64,000 nucleotides of DNA from contig JACDTU010000006.1 in assembly GCA_022376465.1 (NCBI GenBank), positions 1,550,001 to 1,614,000 of the forward strand, read 5' to 3'. This stretch comes from Cubamyces lactineus. Its lineage: Eukaryota; Basidiomycota; Agaricomycetes; Polyporales; Polyporaceae. Under the pieces are notes generated by a model. It was not told the DNA's origin and made no database searches. It worked only from the letters and a program-made list of their open reading frames with translations. How positions within the stretch are numbered: position 1 is the stretch's first letter; each line of letters begins with the position of its first letter. Below are positions 60,236 to 64,000 of the stretch, piece by piece. The translations under genes were made by a program, and so were the position numbers.

Positions 60236-60984
60236 GCCGAGAGCTGGGCGAACAACCCTCGTACCGCCGAGGCGTTCCTCAAGCGCTCAAGAAGATGAGG
60301 AAATCCCGCCAGGAATGCCTAGAGGCTCTCAGCCACCCAATGTTACTAGTGATCCTTGGCAGGAATTTCATACACTAGCACGTAAGTCATGTTCGATTTC
60401 TCCCACACATGACTCAAGAGAATAGTACGATTGACATGTATAACTTATGGGCCCTTCTTCAGGCTGCATTGTTCGTCCAGTATGGTCTCAGTCAGCTTTA
60501 CCCACACATGCCGCTGGATCGCTCCAGGGAAAAGCGCGGTCTGCATCGCCTCCGCAATTCCATAAGCTAGACGTGCATGATCTGCGTCCTATTGCAATTG
60601 CAGCCGGTCGGGTGACTCTGTCGTCAAACGGATGCCCTAGTAAGATGTTGATGGAGCTCCCTACACGACCTAGGGCTTCCGCATATGGTACCGGACGTAT
60701 CGGAGGGTGGTGAAAGAACACTGCCGCTTCCCCATATGTGCTGGAGACGCTGGCGCCGCCATCTGGAGTCTGCAGACTGAATGTCTATCTCCATTGGGGT
60801 GCGTATGGGAAAGGTGCGCCTCGGTACCAAGCGCAAGCCGTGGTGCCTACGGTGTCATGTCCTGTGATGCGACCCATGGGTATCTGGCTCACAGTCACAG
60901 AACCCTAGACGCTAAACGCGAGTACAAAAGGCCCATCACGGTACGTTTGTTTCTCCAGCATCGAGCGAGCCTCACTCGCTCAAG
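60236..60984. other. gene-poor stretch upstream of NucA/NucB-type copy 2
   Basis: Includes the upstream region of the plus-strand nuclease gene. gagtacaaaagg at about 60919 is a weak TATA-like element 60 bases before the start. No gene was assembled. Confidence 0.35.
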
Positions 60985-63900
60985 ATGTTTCTCTCCAAGG
61001 GCTTCCTACTCGGGACGTATCTCACCTATGCATCCGCGTCTGCAGTTCTCCCACAACGGAGCCCTGTGCTCCAGGCTAGAGACGCTGTGAACGGCTCTTG
61101 CATCTCCGGGCCAGATACTTCCTGCGTCTCCCTCGTCAGTCTCTGCGTGGCGAGCATTGCTTCGGGCGAGGTACGCATCTTCTGCGGTTGCTTTGCTTAC
61201 ATACACGCTGAACCATACTCGCAGGTCGGTTCTACCGCATTCTGGAGCAGCAATGTATGCGTTGCGGCTGCAACATGCGCTGGTGTAAGTATAGACTATC
61301 TCGTACCTACGCAACACTAGATTGGCTACCGACGCGCCGAGTTGTAGATGGGCGCAGTTCTGAATGCCGCGTGCTGCGCAGGGACTTGCAGGCAGCCTTT
61401 GGACATCAATAGTCTCGACTATGACAACGTGAGGCTCTCGACATATACTCCCACTCACGCAATGAATACTGAACAGGCCTGGCACGACTCGAATAGGTCT
61501 ACGCTACGATGGTTGGAGATTGTGCATACCAACCTGGCGGATGCTCTTTGACTTGGCGTAAGTTCTGGCCTCTCTGTCCTTTTGCTTGGTCCCGGTTACT
61601 TACCAACGAACTCTTCAGAACCCTTCGTTGACTGGTTCTACAATACCATCCAAGGCACCGGAACCAACTTGTGGCCTCTGTGCGTATTCTGACTCTGATC
61701 TCAGTTGGCCGAGCATCACCTGACGATTTGACTATGGTAGTTCGGGCGACTACGTACTCGGGTGGTGGTCTGAGATCGCAACATGGACTGGCTTCTGTGT
61801 TGGTGACGAGTGCGCGGACGGGGCGATCCCTTACACCAACTTCAACGACTGGTTCCACTACTCGTCCGCGGTCGCTGTCACGACTCCGGGAACGCCGGAA
61901 TATGCCCCGCCATTGAGCACGAACATTGCCGACAACCAGGACATGTGGACCCCGAACTTCTACTGGCCTTGCCCCTTTGACGATCTCGACGAGTGCTGGT
62001 GGGATTATGGCCCCCCGACGGCGGCGACATCGATCACGGACGATATTTCCCCAGCAGTCGTAGTCAGCGCCGCTCAAGTCAAGCAGCCCAAGCATGGACG
62101 GAGTGCGAACTTCACGACCGGCAGCGTCGCCAAATCGGACTTCAACGCGAACAGCCCGTTTCCCTTCGGCCGCGCATCGTACGAACCCGCAAACACTCCC
62201 CCTCCTGTGTATGTTAACGGCAAGCCCATCGCGCTGCACTTGAATGGGACCACGGTCAACTGGGAACACGATACCGACATCCCCTCGCCGGATACCGACT
62301 CAGTCCCGGATAGCGTCCTTCCGACGCCGACGCGTGTCGAGCCTACGCCCGCGACCACTGTCTCTGGCGCTCTGGTAAAGAGAGCGACGATCACGCCTGC
62401 GGCATGCAACGGCGGCCGGAGCCCGATCGAGACTCCTGCGGTCCTCCCGACTCTTACATACTTCTGCTCGTTCCTGCCGAACATCTGTGCCAACATTCGT
62501 TCGCACGGCGACTGGGACCACACAACCGACTCTATGGAGCTCACATACGACCCATTCGGGGACAGCTCGAACCGCAGGGATGTATGCACGACGGATGTGA
62601 AGACCGTCTTCCAAGTCGCTGGGCAGTGCGACCCCATGGACCACAACCCCGTCGATTGGAAGGTGAGCGCCAGTGTTCGTAGTGTAGTCGTCTCCCATCC
62701 CTCACAGTCCATCCCTCATAGGTCTCCTGCGACGAATTCCCCTTCAACTCCTCTCTTGAGGGCGGAGAGGGCAATGCCATCGTCCAGCGCGTCCCGACCA
62801 GAGAACAGCAATATCAGGGCACCCTCCAGTCCTCCATCACGTACCTCCGACGGGTGCAGACCAGCGGGGCGACATCCTGGCAGGGCAACTCGGGGAAGAT
62901 GTGCCACAAGTACGTCCTCAAGCTCGTCGACAACGTGCCCGCCAACGCGGACGCCGGGTCTATCGGCAGCCTGGATCCCGGCTCTGCGTTCTTCGCGAAG
63001 ACGAACACGCTCAAGTGGATCAAGGACAAGCGCGTGCTCAACAATAGGTACCCGCGGTCGTTCACCAGCACGTCCTGGGCGTATGCTGCGACCGACACCG
63101 CGCTCGGTGTCCCCGGATGGAAGGCCGTTACTTTCAACTGTGCACCCACTTCTACCGCCTGCACGACGACCTCGAATGTGCCCCGCGCTCTCGCGACGCC
63201 CACCCAACATGCTGTGCGTCAACCGCACGCCCCACCACACATGAACCAGAAGCGGGACGACCCGGCTTGCACTATCTCTAGCCAGCCTCCTCTGCCTACG
63301 TCGTCCGCCGCAGCCTCCGCCCTTGCTTCAGATAGCGCGAACACTGCAGAGGCTGCTGCAGCCGCCGCTGCCGCCGCGCTTGCCTCCGCTTCGAACCCTT
63401 CTGCTGACGAGGCTGCGGCGGCGTCAGCGGCTGTCTCCGCTGCTGCGGCTCTAGCGCCTGCAGCAGCAGCATTGGTATGTCATTCTCCGTTTGTATTCCT
63501 CGTAACCGCAGTACTTATGCCACGGCGAACAGGCCGCGGCCGCGGATGATGCCTCAATCGCGACAGCTGCTGCTGCCGCTCAATCAGCGTACGATGACGC
63601 CCAGGACTCAATCTCTTCCATTCTGAGCCTCGGTCCTGACATCCCGGATTGGCTGAGCCATATCCACGATTCTGTAAGTTGCCGGTGTTTCCTGACATTT
63701 CGGGAGTGACCACAGACTTATGCGCGACATGTTACTTCTAGGTCTCGTCCTCGTCTTCTGCCGTGGCGAAGGCGATTGCAAGCCAGCAGAACGTCATGAA
63801 CCCGCAGACGCGGTCGCCCCCTGACACGGCACCTATCAACAATCCAGTGATCAACAACGGTCCCCCGCCGAACGTCCCGCCTGCAGCCTGCTTCCCTGCG

Positions 63901-64000
63901 GGCTCGACGGGCTTCGTGAAGATTGGGAACGCGTACCTTGTCAATCAGAATGGCAAAGCCCCGGCGACCCTCGTCGACGTCGGGTCGGACGCGTACTTCG
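60985..64000 (+). CDS. secreted NucA/NucB-type nuclease, copy 2 (3' end beyond window)
   Basis: Exons 60985-61170, 61225-61284, 61348-61428, 61497-61557, 61619-61679, 61741-62662, 62722-63474, 63533-63673 and 63742-64000+ (cut by window end). Signal peptide MFLSKGFLLGTYLTYASASA. A Cys-rich N-terminal domain (GSCISGPDTSCVSLVSLCVA; CCAGTCRQPLDINSLDY) leads into a Trp/Tyr-rich region. Then comes the NucA/NucB signature SCDEFPFNSSLEGGEGNAIV (D461, E462, E470), followed by VPTREQQYQG with E485. These match the DEFPF...EGG...VP..E...QG pattern of NucA/NucB DNases. An Ala-rich segment and a linker NPQTRSPPDTAPINN follow. All frames are open here, unlike the copy at 22438-25736. Role: probably extracellular DNA cleavage, inferred from the domain. 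Confidence 0.85.

Overview
The window looks like nuclear DNA of a basidiomycete fungus, most probably an Agaricomycete of the polypore type. Genes are cut by many short introns (mostly 46-60 nt, GT...AG). Both strands carry dense multi-exon genes. Two genes encode FunK1-type fungal kinases, a family expanded in mushrooms. Housekeeping genes (CDK1, SAC3, GPN1, SUN, DENND11/LCHN-like) are eukaryotic. The phylum is supported by the families and gene structure; the order is inference. Gene models below were spliced by hand from reading frame and splice signals, with exon lengths checked for phase.

Layout. 1-3.4 kb: 3' part of an unknown gene, a small spliced minus-strand gene, and a convergent pair whose stop codons overlap. 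3.4-12 kb: a WD40 protein with a C-terminal membrane anchor, a disordered/unknown gene, a SUN-domain nuclear envelope protein, and a 1017-aa mushroom-type protein with a perfect 21-nt tandem repeat. 12.2-12.6 kb: GC-rich tandem repeat. 13.8-25.7 kb: FunK1 kinase (-), seven-TM protein (+), tRNA-Phe, YwqG/DUF1963-like protein (+), and a secreted NucA/NucB-type nuclease (-) carrying an in-frame stop. 27.5-29.7 kb: Gti1/Pac2 (WOPR) transcription factor with an 801-nt intron. 32.2-37.8 kb: second seven-TM protein (-) and second FunK1 kinase (-), whose catalytic loop has lost its Asn. 38.5-42.7 kb: Ser-rich protein, a small membrane protein, tRNA-Gly(CCC) and tRNA-Glu(TTC). 42.9-55.3 kb: housekeeping block: DENND11/LCHN-like (-), SAC3 (+), FHA tail-anchored protein (-), GPN1 GTPase (+), arranged as two divergent pairs. 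57.3-59.1 kb: CDK1/Cdc2 with a 6-nt microexon. 61-64 kb: second NucA/NucB-type gene (+), running off the window end.

Three lineage-expanded families (FunK1, seven-TM, secreted NucA/NucB-like) each occur twice here, one member of each pair on either side of the Gti1/Pac2 locus. The housekeeping genes sit apart in the 42-59 kb block. The NucA/NucB pair shares exon lengths almost exactly, yet one copy has a premature stop. No prokaryote-style system, CRISPR array, clear transposon or virus was seen. Large intergenic stretches (16.5-19.2, 25.7-27.5, 29.7-32.2, 33.6-35.4, 55.3-57.4, 59.1-61 kb) hold little that I can support.
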